Source: Gammaproteobacteria bacterium (lineage in GTDB: Bacteria > Pseudomonadota > Gammaproteobacteria > Arenicellales > Poriferihabitantaceae). From it: DNA of 5,439 nucleotides. Positions within the stretch are counted from its first letter, which is position 1. Every line of letters begins with the position of its first letter. The position numbers were made by a program, and so were the translations under genes. The notes beneath the pieces were generated by a model. The model was not told the origin of the DNA, did no database searches, and saw only the letters and a program-made list of their open reading frames with translations. Positions 1-5,439 of the stretch are shown piece by piece. The DNA lies in assembly GCA_009839585.1 (NCBI GenBank), contig VXPI01000190.1, positions 1-5,439 of the forward strand, in the 5' to 3' direction.

Positions 1-1
1 T

Positions 2-630
2 GTGTGTAGGCAAGGGCGGAGAGTGCCTCGGCATTCAACTGTGCGACCGAGGCTGCAACCGAAGCCGGCGTATGGCGCCCGGGACCTGTCCTTCGGGCTG
101 GAGGCGGTGCGCCGGGAGAGCGAAGGAGCCGCACCGGAGAACGTCCTCGGCTTCAGGTTCTGCGCTGGTGAGGCGGGGCACGGGTCCTGCGACGGCAGGA
201 CGCTCAAGGAGTGCCAAGCCACTTGCCCGAGCGGCAGGTTCATGGTGACCCGGTCATTCTCCCGCTCCACCGCCGGCAATGCGAAATGCTTCTTGGCTGC
301 CGTCATCGAGGACCTGCCGTACCCGCTCCGGTCGATCCAGGTCGATGGTGGCAGCGAATTCCGTGCCGGGTTCGAAGAGGCCTGCCAGGCCCTGGGCATA
401 CCGCTGTCTGTCCTGTCCCCCAGAAGCCCCCGGCTGAACGGCGTCATGGAAAGAGCCAGCGACAGCGCCAGGATCGAGTTCCGGAGCCAGTACACCAGTA
501 CACCGGCGAGTTCAATGTCCGCGAGGCCAGCTAGGCACTCGCCGACTGCCGGCACTTCTACAACAGCGTGAGATCCCGCTACGCTCTTGAACTCATGACC
601 CCAATGAAGCACCTTCAGCAATGTGCGTAA
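2..630 (+). pseudogene. IS481-family (rve/DDE) transposase, frameshifted and with an internal stop
   Basis: This is a remnant of a DDE transposase that would have cut and joined insertion-sequence ends. In the frame beginning at base 2, residues from about 64 (DGRTLKE) onward read as an integrase core: FMVTRSFSR near 80-88, LPYPLRSIQVDGGSEF at 105-120, then PRSPRLNGVMERA near 140-152. D115 (codon 344-346) and E150 (codon 449-451) have the D-x34-E spacing of the family; the first catalytic Asp is not recognisable. The reading frame breaks at 489-504, where an 8-bp duplication moves the rest into the frame of base 1 (YTGEFNVREAS). A TAG at 532-534 interrupts that frame, and similarity resumes as HFYNSVRSRYALELMTPM until TAA at 628-630. 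The first ~60 residues resemble nothing I recognise in any forward frame, so decay or further indels are likely there. It is almost certainly inactive. The family call is from memory of consensus sequences. Confidence 0.82.
489..504 (+). repeat. Perfect 8-bp tandem duplication that frameshifts the transposase
   Basis: AGTACACC occurs twice in direct succession (489-496 and 497-504). Removing one copy restores a continuous reading of S-Q-Y-T-G-E-F across the junction, joining the upstream integrase core to its C-terminal part. The duplication is therefore the lesion, probably from replication slippage. Confidence 0.9.
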
Positions 631-672
631 CCGAACCCGTATGTCCCACATGTGGTGAACCCGCACATTGGC

Positions 673-701
673 TTGACTCCTGGGGTTATTCCATATAGCA
701 T
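673..701 (+). promoter_or_regulatory. Candidate sigma-70 promoter for rpmE
   Basis: TTGACT (673-678, 5 of 6 consensus bases) is followed after 17 bases by TAGCAT (696-701, 4 of 6). TATAGC at 694-699 is an alternative -10 with a shorter 15-base spacer. Transcription would start near 708 and give a leader of about 55 bases before rpmE. The -35 lies only 43 bases past the end of the transposase remnant, so it may sit in or next to the insertion-sequence end. No transcript data support this call. Confidence 0.45.
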
Positions 702-710
702 CGCACATCC

Positions 711-725
711 TGGCCAAAAAGGTCA
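711..725 (+). promoter_or_regulatory. Small hairpin in the rpmE leader covering a Shine-Dalgarno-like site
   Basis: TGGCC (711-715) can pair with GGTCA (721-725), with one G-U pair, around an AAAAA loop. The right arm contains the GG of AAAGGT (718-723), a good ribosome-binding sequence for the ATG at 731. The stem is short and could be chance, but its placement would partly hide that site. Confidence 0.3.
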
Positions 726-730
726 GATAC

Positions 731-763
731 ATGCAACAGATAAATGACTCGGGGGGACTCTGA
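731..763 (+). CDS. Possible 10-codon leader ORF ahead of rpmE
   Basis: ATG at 731 opens a frame of ten codons reading [10 protein letters not shown] and stopping with TGA at 761-763. Its last base is the first base of the rpmE start codon (TGATG). AAAGGT at 718-723 lies 7 bases upstream of the ATG, a better ribosome-binding site than the G-run in front of rpmE itself. Such a layout could couple rpmE translation to passage of ribosomes through the leader. The peptide matches nothing I know, and an ORF this short can arise by chance. It is recorded because its position and ribosome-binding site are both favourable. Confidence 0.3.
   Translation: MQQINDSGGL
751..756 (+). promoter_or_regulatory. 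Atypical G-run ribosome-binding site of rpmE
   Basis: The only Shine-Dalgarno-like sequence before the rpmE ATG is GGGGGG at 751-756, leaving 6 bases to the start codon. It can pair with the CCUCC of 16S rRNA using a G-U wobble, so it is usable but not canonical. Confidence 0.5.
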
Positions 764-963
764 TGAAGCCTGATATTCATCCTGGATATTCCAATATCAA
801 GGTTACCTGTGCTTGCGGCACAACCTTTGAAACACGCTCGACACTGGGCCGTGACTTGTATGTTGAAATTTGCTCAACATGTCATCCTTTCTATACAGGC
901 AAGCAAAAAATTGTCGATACAGCCGGACGAGTCAGTCGATTCCAGACCCGCTATAACCGGTAA
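763..963 (+). CDS. rpmE: 50S ribosomal protein L31 (bL31), zinc-binding type
   Basis: bL31 is a small protein of the large ribosomal subunit; it sits at the central protuberance and helps bridge the two subunits. The 66-residue product has the family signature throughout: MKPDIHPGY at the N terminus, RSTLGRDL in the middle, CHPFYTGKQ at 40-48 and GRVSRF at 55-60. It keeps all four zinc ligands (C16, C18, C37, C40), so it is the C+ form and not the zinc-independent paralogue made under zinc starvation. Its length is slightly below that of the E. coli protein (70), with a shorter C-terminal tail. The ATG at 763 gives the conserved MK-DIHP start. It is the first complete gene after the transposase remnant and is followed 71 bases later by prmB on the same strand. 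That adjacency puts two ribosome-related genes together and suggests co-transcription, since no clear terminator lies between them. Confidence 0.97.
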   Translation: MKPDIHPGYSNIKVTCACGTTFETRSTLGRDLYVEICSTCHPFYTGKQKIVDTAGRVSRFQTRYNR

Positions 964-981
964 TTCCACTATTTTCAAAAC

Positions 982-1011
982 GAAATCGCTAGCGCTTGAT
1001 TTGCCGATTTC
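982..1011. repeat. 7-bp inverted repeat between rpmE and prmB
   Basis: GAAATCG (982-988) and CGATTTC (1005-1011) are perfect inverted copies separated by 16 bases that include the palindrome CGCTAGCG (987-994, overlapping the left arm by two bases). The arms are A/T-rich and no T-run follows, so this is not a convincing terminator. It could form a weak RNA hairpin or be an operator-like site; no function can be assigned. Confidence 0.35.
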
Positions 1012-1024
1012 ACCCATATCCATA

Positions 1025-1029
1025 AAGGA
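1025..1029 (+). promoter_or_regulatory. Ribosome-binding site fixing the GTG start of prmB
   Basis: AAGGA lies 5 bases before GTG at 1035. An in-frame TAA at 1023-1025 immediately upstream rules out any earlier start, and no ATG in the same frame follows until deep inside the protein, so the GTG is well supported. Confidence 0.8.
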
Positions 1030-1034
1030 CCCTC

Positions 1035-1967
1035 GTGAGATTCTCTGAGGCGGTCGTCAAGACCACTCAGCAACTTGAGGCGGCCAACCTCAGTTATGGT
1101 CAGGGTTTCCAGAATGCAGAGGATGAGGCATTGCGTATCGTATATGCCGCATCAAGCGCGGATTTCCCGGAGTGCCTGGAAAAAGACCATCCACACGATC
1201 CGGTCTTGAACGATGATGACGCTTCAAACCTTCAGGAAATAACCCGTGAGCGCATCCTTTCCCGAAAACCCCTGGCTTATATCCTGAAAGAAGCATGGTT
1301 CTCGGGACAACGCTTCTATATTGATGAAAGAGCGATCATTCCACGCTCTTATTTTGCGGAATGGATCCCCGATCAATTTCGGCCATGGGTCGACCCGGAT
1401 CAGGTCGAAACCGTGCTCGATCTTTGTTGTGGGAGTGGATGTATAGCTATTTGCTGTGCCTTGGCTTTTCCGAATTCAACGGTTCTTGCCAGCGATATAT
1501 CGGGCGATGCACTGGACGTAGCTTCCCGAAATATCGCGGATTATGGTTTGCAGGAGCGTGTCCGTTTGAACAAAGGCAACATGTTCGAGGGTATTGACCA
1601 GGGCTTTGACCTGATTGTGTGCAATCCCCCCTATGTCTCGACTGACCGGTTCAGAACGTTACCGCCAGAATACCGCAAGGAACCCGACATTGCCTTTCAT
1701 GCAGGTGAAGATGGGTTGGACTTCATGCTCGAAATGCTCATTGAATCTGGCAAGTATCTAACCCCAAACGGTATAATTGTCGTTGAGTCGGGCACCGCAT
1801 CAGAACGACTTGAGGTATTGCTGGATGATATGCCATTTATCTGGCTCAGCACCGAATTCGACGAAAAGGCCCTGTTTTTGCTGGAAGCGGGCCAGCTCAA
1901 ATCAGTACGCAGCAAAATCATCCAGTTACTTGAAATCACAAAACCGGTTAGCGTAAACAATGACTGA
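1035..1967 (+). CDS. prmB: Ribosomal protein L3 N5-glutamine methyltransferase
   Basis: PrmB transfers a methyl group from S-adenosylmethionine to a glutamine side chain of ribosomal protein L3 (Gln150 in E. coli), a modification tied to large-subunit assembly. It acts in the cytoplasm. The product has 310 residues, the same length as E. coli PrmB. An N-terminal substrate-binding part (about 1-110) includes [13 protein letters not shown] near 87-99 and [10 protein letters not shown] near 102-111. A class I methyltransferase fold follows, with motif [14 protein letters not shown] (127-139), an acidic residue at D154 after strand two (ASDIS), and the glutamine-methyltransferase signature NPPY at 197-200. 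The sequence after NPPY ([21 protein letters not shown]) matches PrmB better than the release-factor enzyme PrmC. Translation starts at GTG with AAGGA 5 bases upstream. Its end overlaps hemL by 8 bases, so the two are probably in one transcript. Confidence 0.95.
   Translation: MRFSEAVVKTTQQLEAANLSYGQGFQNAEDEALRIVYAASSADFPECLEKDHPHDPVLNDDDASNLQEITRERILSRKPLAYILKEAWFSGQRFYIDERAIIPRSYFAEWIPDQFRPWVDPDQVETVLDLCCGSGCIAICCALAFPNSTVLASDISGDALDVASRNIADYGLQERVRLNKGNMFEGIDQGFDLIVCNPPYVSTDRFRTLPPEYRKEPDIAFHAGEDGLDFMLEMLIESGKYLTPNGIIVVESGTASERLEVLLDDMPFIWLSTEFDEKALFLLEAGQLKSVRSKIIQLLEITKPVSVNND
1960..1967 (+). other. 8-base prmB stop / hemL start overlap (ATGACTGA)
   Basis: The hemL ATG (1960-1962) lies inside the last codons of prmB, whose TGA is at 1965-1967. 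The bases before the hemL ATG (AGCGTAAACA) contain no Shine-Dalgarno-like sequence. The arrangement therefore suggests that hemL is translated by ribosomes finishing prmB (translational coupling), although the sequence alone cannot prove this. Confidence 0.75.
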
Positions 1968-3243
1968 TAACGCGATATTGTTTGATCAAGCAAGAAACGT
2001 GATTGCCGGGGGCGTTAATTCGCCGGTTCGGGCTTTTAAGTCGGTTGGCGGAACCCCGGTATTTATCCACCATGCAAACGGTGCCTACCTCTATGCCGAA
2101 GACGGTACACGCTACATTGATTATGTAGGATCCTGGGGGCCGATGATTCTGGGGCATGCACACCCATCGGTCATTAATGCGGTCAAGACACAGGCTGATT
2201 TGGGACTCAGTTATGGTGCTCCAACCGAGATTGAAACACGGCTTGCGACATTGATTTGTCAGCAACTTCCCTGGATTGAAAAAATCCGCATGGTCAATTC
2301 TGGGACTGAAGCGACCATGTCGGCGATTCGCCTTGCAAGAGGGTTTACCAGACGTGATGCGATTATCAAGTTTGAGGGTTGCTACCACGGTCACGCAGAC
2401 TGTCTGCTTGTCAAGGCTGGCTCGGGAGCATTGACATTTGGAGTGCCGACCTCTCCGGGAGTGCCTGCTGCAGTGGCAGAGCATACCCTGACGGCGACCT
2501 ACAATGATCTCGATTCGGTCAAGACACTGTTCGATGCGATGAAGGGTCAAATTGCTGCAGTAATCATTGAACCCGTGGCGGGAAACATGAACTGTATACC
2601 GCCAGCTGAAGGCTTTTTGTCCGGCATCAAGGAACTCTGCGAGAATCACGGTGCCCTGCTCATTATGGATGAGGTAATGACTGGATACCGGGTCGGTCCG
2701 CAGGGAGCTCAAGGTCGATATGGGGTCACTGCCGATATCACGACACTAGGCAAGATTATCGGCGGTGGAATGCCAGTTGGTGCATTTGGAGGCAGAGAGG
2801 ATGTGATGGCCTGCCTTTCGCCGGATGGAGATGTCTATCAGGCAGGCACCCTCTCCGGCAATCCCGTGGCCATGGCAGCCGGGCTTGCAACACTAAGGGA
2901 GATCAATGAGCCGGACCTGTTTCACGCTTTGGAGTCTTCTGCAAAACGGCTGGTTGCCGGTATTTTGGAGGCGGCTGAATCGGCCGGTGTCACGATGTGC
3001 GTCAATCAGGTTGGGGCCATGTTTGGCCTGTTTTTTACCGAAAAGGAAAGCGTAGATTGTTATGCCGATGTCATGAACTGCGATCAGGAACGTTTCCGAC
3101 AGTTTTTTCACGGTATGCTGGAACAGGGTATTTATCTAGCGCCTTCTGCATTTGAAGCCGGATTTGTATCGATGGCCCACAGTGAGGATGACATTGAAGC
3201 AACCGTTGCAGCTGCAGCAAAAGTGCTCGACAATCTGAACTGA
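1960..3243 (+). CDS. hemL: Glutamate-1-semialdehyde 2,1-aminomutase
   Basis: HemL is a PLP-dependent cytoplasmic enzyme that converts glutamate-1-semialdehyde into 5-aminolevulinate, the last step of the C5 route that feeds haem, sirohaem and other tetrapyrroles. Its usual partner is glutamyl-tRNA reductase (HemA), which is not in this window. The 427-residue product is almost the same length as the E. coli protein (426). It has [10 protein letters not shown] at 17-26, [13 protein letters not shown] at 54-66, the phosphate-binding NSGTEA at 113-118, [11 protein letters not shown] at 137-147, the cofactor-contacting DEVMTG at 237-242, and the catalytic lysine K265 within [16 protein letters not shown]. 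The C-terminal [11 protein letters not shown] at 392-402 is also conserved. K265 has the same number as in E. coli. The ATG at 1960 gives an N terminus of the expected length. No ribosome-binding site is visible, so expression probably depends on prmB upstream. Nothing suggests damage. Confidence 0.99.
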   Translation: MTDNAILFDQARNVIAGGVNSPVRAFKSVGGTPVFIHHANGAYLYAEDGTRYIDYVGSWGPMILGHAHPSVINAVKTQADLGLSYGAPTEIETRLATLICQQLPWIEKIRMVNSGTEATMSAIRLARGFTRRDAIIKFEGCYHGHADCLLVKAGSGALTFGVPTSPGVPAAVAEHTLTATYNDLDSVKTLFDAMKGQIAAVIIEPVAGNMNCIPPAEGFLSGIKELCENHGALLIMDEVMTGYRVGPQGAQGRYGVTADITTLGKIIGGGMPVGAFGGREDVMACLSPDGDVYQAGTLSGNPVAMAAGLATLREINEPDLFHALESSAKRLVAGILEAAESAGVTMCVNQVGAMFGLFFTEKESVDCYADVMNCDQERFRQFFHGMLEQGIYLAPSAFEAGFVSMAHSEDDIEATVAAAAKVLDNLN

Positions 3244-3281
3244 CCCCTCTCACAGAGTCAGCACGGCGCAGCATCAGGGGT
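3243..3281. repeat. 6-bp inverted repeat spanning the hemL-parE intergenic gap
   Basis: ACCCCT (3243-3248) and AGGGGT (3276-3281) are perfect inverted copies about 27 bases apart, bracketing the gap between the two convergent stop codons. On the + strand the right arm runs into TTTT (3281-3284). The loop is long, so this is a weaker terminator candidate than the hairpin that overlaps it. Confidence 0.3.
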
Positions 3282-3302
3282 TTTCGGCCTGATCGCCTTT
3301 TT
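3273..3302 (+). terminator. Candidate intrinsic terminator for the hemL transcript
   Basis: ATCAGG (3273-3278) pairs with CCTGAT (3288-3293) around a 9-base loop, and after CGCC a run of five T (3298-3302) follows on the + strand. The structure lies inside the last codons of parE, which is read from the other strand. The 6-bp stem is short and the T-run is not adjacent, so it may be weak. No comparable T-run follows on the - strand, so parE would need another way to stop. Confidence 0.35.
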
Positions 3303-5163
3303 CATTCAACCAGCTTTTTCGATCTCCCGAGCGTTTCTTGGACAGCAGCATATCCATTAGTTCCGTTGCTTTATCCTGATCGCCGAGTTCCAGGGTAAAG
3401 AGATTCCGGGTTTCCGTATTCATGGTGGTTTCACGAAGCTGCAATGGATTCATCTCACCAAGCCCCTTGAAGCGTTGAATACCGACCTTGCCCCGGATTC
3501 CTTCTTGCTCAATGCGTTTCAATATGTCGTCCCGGTCTTCATCATCAATGGCATAAAACACATGCTTGGCAACATCAATCCGATACAGTGGCGGCATGGC
3601 AACACAAACCTTGCGCTCTTTAACGAGCTTCGGAAAGTGCTTCATGAATAATGCACAGAGCAAGGTGGCTATGTGAGCACCGTCAGAATCCGCATCGGCA
3701 AGAATGCACACTCGACCATACCTTAGCCCCGAGAGGTCCTCGGTACCCGGATCAATGCCGAGCGCAATGGCAATATCATGCACCTCCTGTGAGCCCAGTA
3801 CCTCCGATGATTCAACTTCCCAGGTATTCAGAATCTTGCCCCGAAGCGGCATCACGGCCTGCGTGACCCGATCCCTTGCCTGTTTGGCTGAACCACCAGC
3901 CGAATCCCCCTCAACCAGAAACAGTTCGGTTTCATCAATATTATCACTGGTGCAGTCGGCAAGCTTGCCGGGCAGTGCAGGCCCTGATCCAACTTTCTTT
4001 CGTTTGACCTGCCTGGTAGATTTTTGTCTGATCTGGGCCAGTTCTATGGCAATTTGAGCGATACGTTCAGCCACCGGGATATGCTGATTCAACCACAGGG
4101 CCAAGGAGTCCTTGACACCCGTCTGTACCATGGTTCCGGCTTCCTTTGAGGAAAGTCGATCCTTGGTCTGTCCGCTGAATCGGGGTTCAGGAATCTTGAT
4201 TGACAGGATAAACGAGCATTTCTTCCAGACATCTTCATGAGTCAGCTTGATACCCCGCGGGAGCAGATTGCGAAATTCGCAAAACTCGCGTAATGCCTCA
4301 GTCAACCCGGCTCGAAATCCGGTGACATGCGTCCCGCCCTGTGCGGTGGGCACGAGATTGACATAACTCTCGGCTGGACCTTCTCCATCCTCTTCAACCC
4401 AGCAAACGACCCAGTCGGCTTCACCCGATTCATGCCGGTATTGCCCCGGGCAGGGAGGGGTGGGCAGCACAGACAGGGGTCCGGTCAAATCACGCAAGTA
4501 TTCGACAAGCCCATCGTGGTATTGCCAGTTCTCATCATGCTCTGGATTGGCTTCATCTTGAAAATCAACACTGAGACCCGGGCATAGCACTGCCTTGGCC
4601 CGCAAATTGCGTTTCAAGGTCGGAATATGAAACTGGGTAGTATCGAAAAACGCAGGATCGGGCATGAATCGCAAAGTCGTACCTGTCTTGCCACGAGGTG
4701 AGGAACCCTGCTGGGCCAGATCGGCGAGTTTTTCCCCGTTTTCAAATGCCATGTAATACAAGCCGCCATCTCGCCGGACCCACACTTCCAGACTCGAGGA
4801 CAAGGCATTGACAACCGATACCCCGACGCCATGCAGCCCGCCGGAATAGGTATAGTGCTTGTCAGTAAATTTACCCCCGGAGTGTAATCGGGTCAGGATT
4901 ACTTCAACTCCGCTTGCGCCTTCAACGTGGGTATCAACCGGCATGCCCCGGCCATTGTCCATGACGGTCATGGAACCGTCTTCATGCAGTTTGACCTGAA
5001 TCAGGCTGGCATGACCCGATATTGCCTCATCGACACTGTTATCGATAACTTCATGTGCCAAATGATTCGGACGTTCTGTTTCGGTGTACATGCCAGGGCG
5101 CTTCCTGACAGGCTCTAAACCGGTTAGCACCTCAATTGCTGAGGCCGTATAATCTCGACTCAT
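3274..5163 (-). CDS. parE: DNA topoisomerase IV subunit B (ATPase subunit)
   Basis: ParE binds and hydrolyses ATP and, with ParC, forms the type IIA topoisomerase that unlinks replicated chromosomes and removes supercoils. From the chosen start the product has 629 residues (E. coli ParE 630). The GHKL ATPase domain shows HEVIDNSVDEA at 37-47 (E38, N42), DNGRGMP at 69-75 and GGLHGVGVSVVNA at 108-120. A transducer domain follows; its TQGG-like loop is PTAQGGTH at 272-279. The TOPRIM domain has LVEGDSAGGSA at 416-426 (metal-binding E418) and LADADSDGAH at 488-497 (D490, D492, D494). QRFKGLGEMNP at 563-573 and WLNEKGD near the end are typical. The absence of the ~170-residue GyrB insertion separates it from gamma-proteobacterial GyrB. 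The ATG at 5163 (MSRDYTASAIEVLTGLEP) matches the usual ParE N terminus, although no clear ribosome-binding site precedes it. An upstream in-frame GTG at 5247 would add 28 unusual residues. parE converges with hemL; parC is not in view. Confidence 0.98.
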   Translation of the reverse strand: MSRDYTASAIEVLTGLEPVRKRPGMYTETERPNHLAHEVIDNSVDEAISGHASLIQVKLHEDGSMTVMDNGRGMPVDTHVEGASGVEVILTRLHSGGKFTDKHYTYSGGLHGVGVSVVNALSSSLEVWVRRDGGLYYMAFENGEKLADLAQQGSSPRGKTGTTLRFMPDPAFFDTTQFHIPTLKRNLRAKAVLCPGLSVDFQDEANPEHDENWQYHDGLVEYLRDLTGPLSVLPTPPCPGQYRHESGEADWVVCWVEEDGEGPAESYVNLVPTAQGGTHVTGFRAGLTEALREFCEFRNLLPRGIKLTHEDVWKKCSFILSIKIPEPRFSGQTKDRLSSKEAGTMVQTGVKDSLALWLNQHIPVAERIAQIAIELAQIRQKSTRQVKRKKVGSGPALPGKLADCTSDNIDETELFLVEGDSAGGSAKQARDRVTQAVMPLRGKILNTWEVESSEVLGSQEVHDIAIALGIDPGTEDLSGLRYGRVCILADADSDGAHIATLLCALFMKHFPKLVKERKVCVAMPPLYRIDVAKHVFYAIDDEDRDDILKRIEQEGIRGKVGIQRFKGLGEMNPLQLRETTMNTETRNLFTLELGDQDKATELMDMLLSKKRSGDRKSWLNEKGDQAENP

Positions 5164-5283
5164 TAAATTTGCAATGGATTGGATTGGGATTGATAGGATC
5201 CTGAGTGTCGGGAGACCGTATTGTTCGAAATCAAGCCGAGACGGCACGATAGGCTCTGGAATTATAATTTGACCAGGGGGCAG
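5164..5283. promoter_or_regulatory. Divergent intergenic region between parE and the right-edge ORF
   Basis: This stretch of 120 bases separates the preferred parE start (leftward) from the ATG at 5284 (rightward) and should hold promoters for both. It contains the palindrome ATTATAAT at 5261-5268 and, close to parE, three close copies of GGATT (5176-5180, 5181-5185, 5187-5191; read as AATCC on the parE strand). No clear repressor operator or RNA gene is visible. Confidence 0.45.
5261..5268. promoter_or_regulatory. ATTATAAT palindrome giving a perfect -10 on each strand
   Basis: TATAAT can be read leftward at 5266-5261 and rightward at 5263-5268. Leftward it would give a parE transcript starting near 5254 with a leader of about 90 bases. 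Rightward it would start transcription near 5275, leaving only about 9 bases (AGGGGGCAG) before the ATG at 5284. Neither direction has a recognisable -35 hexamer at the proper distance, so at most one weak or activator-dependent promoter can be argued from sequence. Confidence 0.35.
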
Positions 5284-5439
5284 ATGGAATACAAACCGGC
5301 AAATCCTTCTCGTTTATCAGGACTCATGGAACGAGAAGCCGCAGCCAAAACGATGTATTATCCGGAGACTGGAAGCAGCGAGTACCCTAATCCCAAAATA
5401 GAGATTTTTTTGCCCGTTGCGGGCCGGGATTTCGGCGGT
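5284..5439 (+). CDS. Unrecognised protein, 5' part only (runs off the window)
   Basis: An ATG at 5284 opens a frame of 52 codons with no stop before the window ends, and the frame is open upstream back to a TAG at 5194. AGGGGG at 5275-5280 is a plausible though close ribosome-binding site, 3 bases from the ATG; it resembles the G-run before rpmE. The visible product begins MEYKPANPSRLSGLMERE and continues with a mixed-charge stretch (EAAAKTMYYPETGS) and IEIFLPVAGRDFGG. It shows no signal peptide or membrane segment, and I do not recognise the family. Genes upstream of parE in related bacteria include yqiA, cpdA and yqiB, and the RLSGLMERE part faintly recalls the N terminus of YqiB/DUF1249 proteins, but that is too weak to name it. 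A second in-frame ATG at 5326 is an alternative start. An open frame of this length could occur by chance; its position divergent from parE makes it more credible. Confidence 0.42.
   Translation, partial: MEYKPANPSRLSGLMEREAAAKTMYYPETGSSEYPNPKIEIFLPVAGRDFGG

Larger units (their letters stand above)
1..630 (+). mobile_element. Degraded IS481-type insertion sequence remnant, truncated by the window edge
   Basis: This stretch is the only mobile DNA visible in the window. It carries the readable C-terminal two thirds of an IS481/rve-type transposase and is noticeably more G+C-rich than the housekeeping genes to its right, which fits a transferred element. The left terminus lies outside the window. 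The right terminus could not be placed: no clear terminal inverted repeat or target duplication can be paired without the other end. A 10-bp palindrome CCACATGTGG at 646-655, just beyond the transposase stop, could belong to the element's end, so the true boundary may lie 20-50 bases further right than given here. Confidence 0.7.

Noticed and set aside
1..180. Attempt to read the transposase N-terminal helix-turn-helix part in all three forward frames
   Set aside because: Fragments such as VGKGG in one frame hint at homology, but no frame gives a sustained match, so no domain was assigned.
35..217. A 60-codon - strand frame in the transposase region
   Set aside because: High G+C content makes such open frames common. 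It matches nothing I recognise and opposes the transposase remnant.
809..1048. A 79-codon + strand frame overlapping rpmE and running into prmB
   Set aside because: It is an alternate frame of rpmE with no conserved motif. The rpmE frame carries all four zinc ligands.
1697..1993. A 98-codon - strand open frame opposite the end of prmB
   Set aside because: It is antisense to well-conserved prmB codons and has no family features, so it is a shadow frame.
1948..2712. A 254-codon open frame on the - strand opposite hemL
   Set aside because: It lies antisense to a strongly conserved hemL, and its product is rich in Cys, His and Arg in the irregular way typical of shadow frames. It shows no recognisable domain.
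3704..4057. A 117-codon + strand open frame inside parE
   Set aside because: It is complementary to the TOPRIM part of parE, and its low-complexity Ser/Pro/Arg content is explained by the parE codons.
5176..5191. Clustered GGATT units as a DnaA box, iteron or CRISPR-like array
   Set aside because: There are only three short copies at irregular spacing, without the DnaA consensus or repeat-spacer structure.
5269..5297. TTGACC on the + strand as a -35 for the right-edge ORF
   Set aside because: No -10-like hexamer lies 16-18 bases downstream, and such a promoter would fire inside the proposed coding start.

Overview
The window looks like chromosomal DNA from a gammaproteobacterium. The evidence is a ParE-type topoisomerase IV subunit of the usual length (629 residues, without the long GyrB insertion), a PrmB methyltransferase that acts on ribosomal protein L3, a zinc-binding (C+) L31, and a HemL that follows the Escherichia coli protein closely throughout. 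The genus cannot be told from this sequence. The housekeeping part has balanced base composition; the first ~600 bases are visibly richer in G+C and look foreign.

Layout, left to right. (1) Bases 1-630 hold a decayed, left-truncated transposase of the IS481/rve-integrase type. Its DDE core is still readable, but a perfect 8-bp tandem duplication shifts the frame and an in-frame TAG follows. (2) Bases 631-762 are a leader region with a candidate promoter, a small hairpin and a possible 10-codon leader ORF whose stop overlaps the next start. (3) Bases 763-3243 carry rpmE (bL31), prmB and hemL on the + strand; prmB and hemL overlap by 8 bases. (4) hemL and parE converge, with 30 bases between their stop codons and a candidate terminator hairpin inside the end of parE. 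(5) parE fills 3274-5163 on the - strand. (6) Bases 5164-5283 form a divergent intergenic region with an ATTATAAT palindrome. (7) An unrecognised + strand ORF begins at 5284 and runs off the right edge.

The core genes serve ordinary functions: a ribosomal protein (rpmE), modification of another ribosomal protein (prmB), the committed C5-pathway step to tetrapyrroles (hemL), and chromosome decatenation (parE). I found no new defence, mobile or biosynthetic system. The points most worth a second look are the possible leader ORF and sequestered ribosome-binding site in front of rpmE, the closeness of the transposase remnant to the rpmE promoter, the exact lesion that killed the transposase, the coupled prmB-hemL junction, and the unknown divergent ORF at the right edge.
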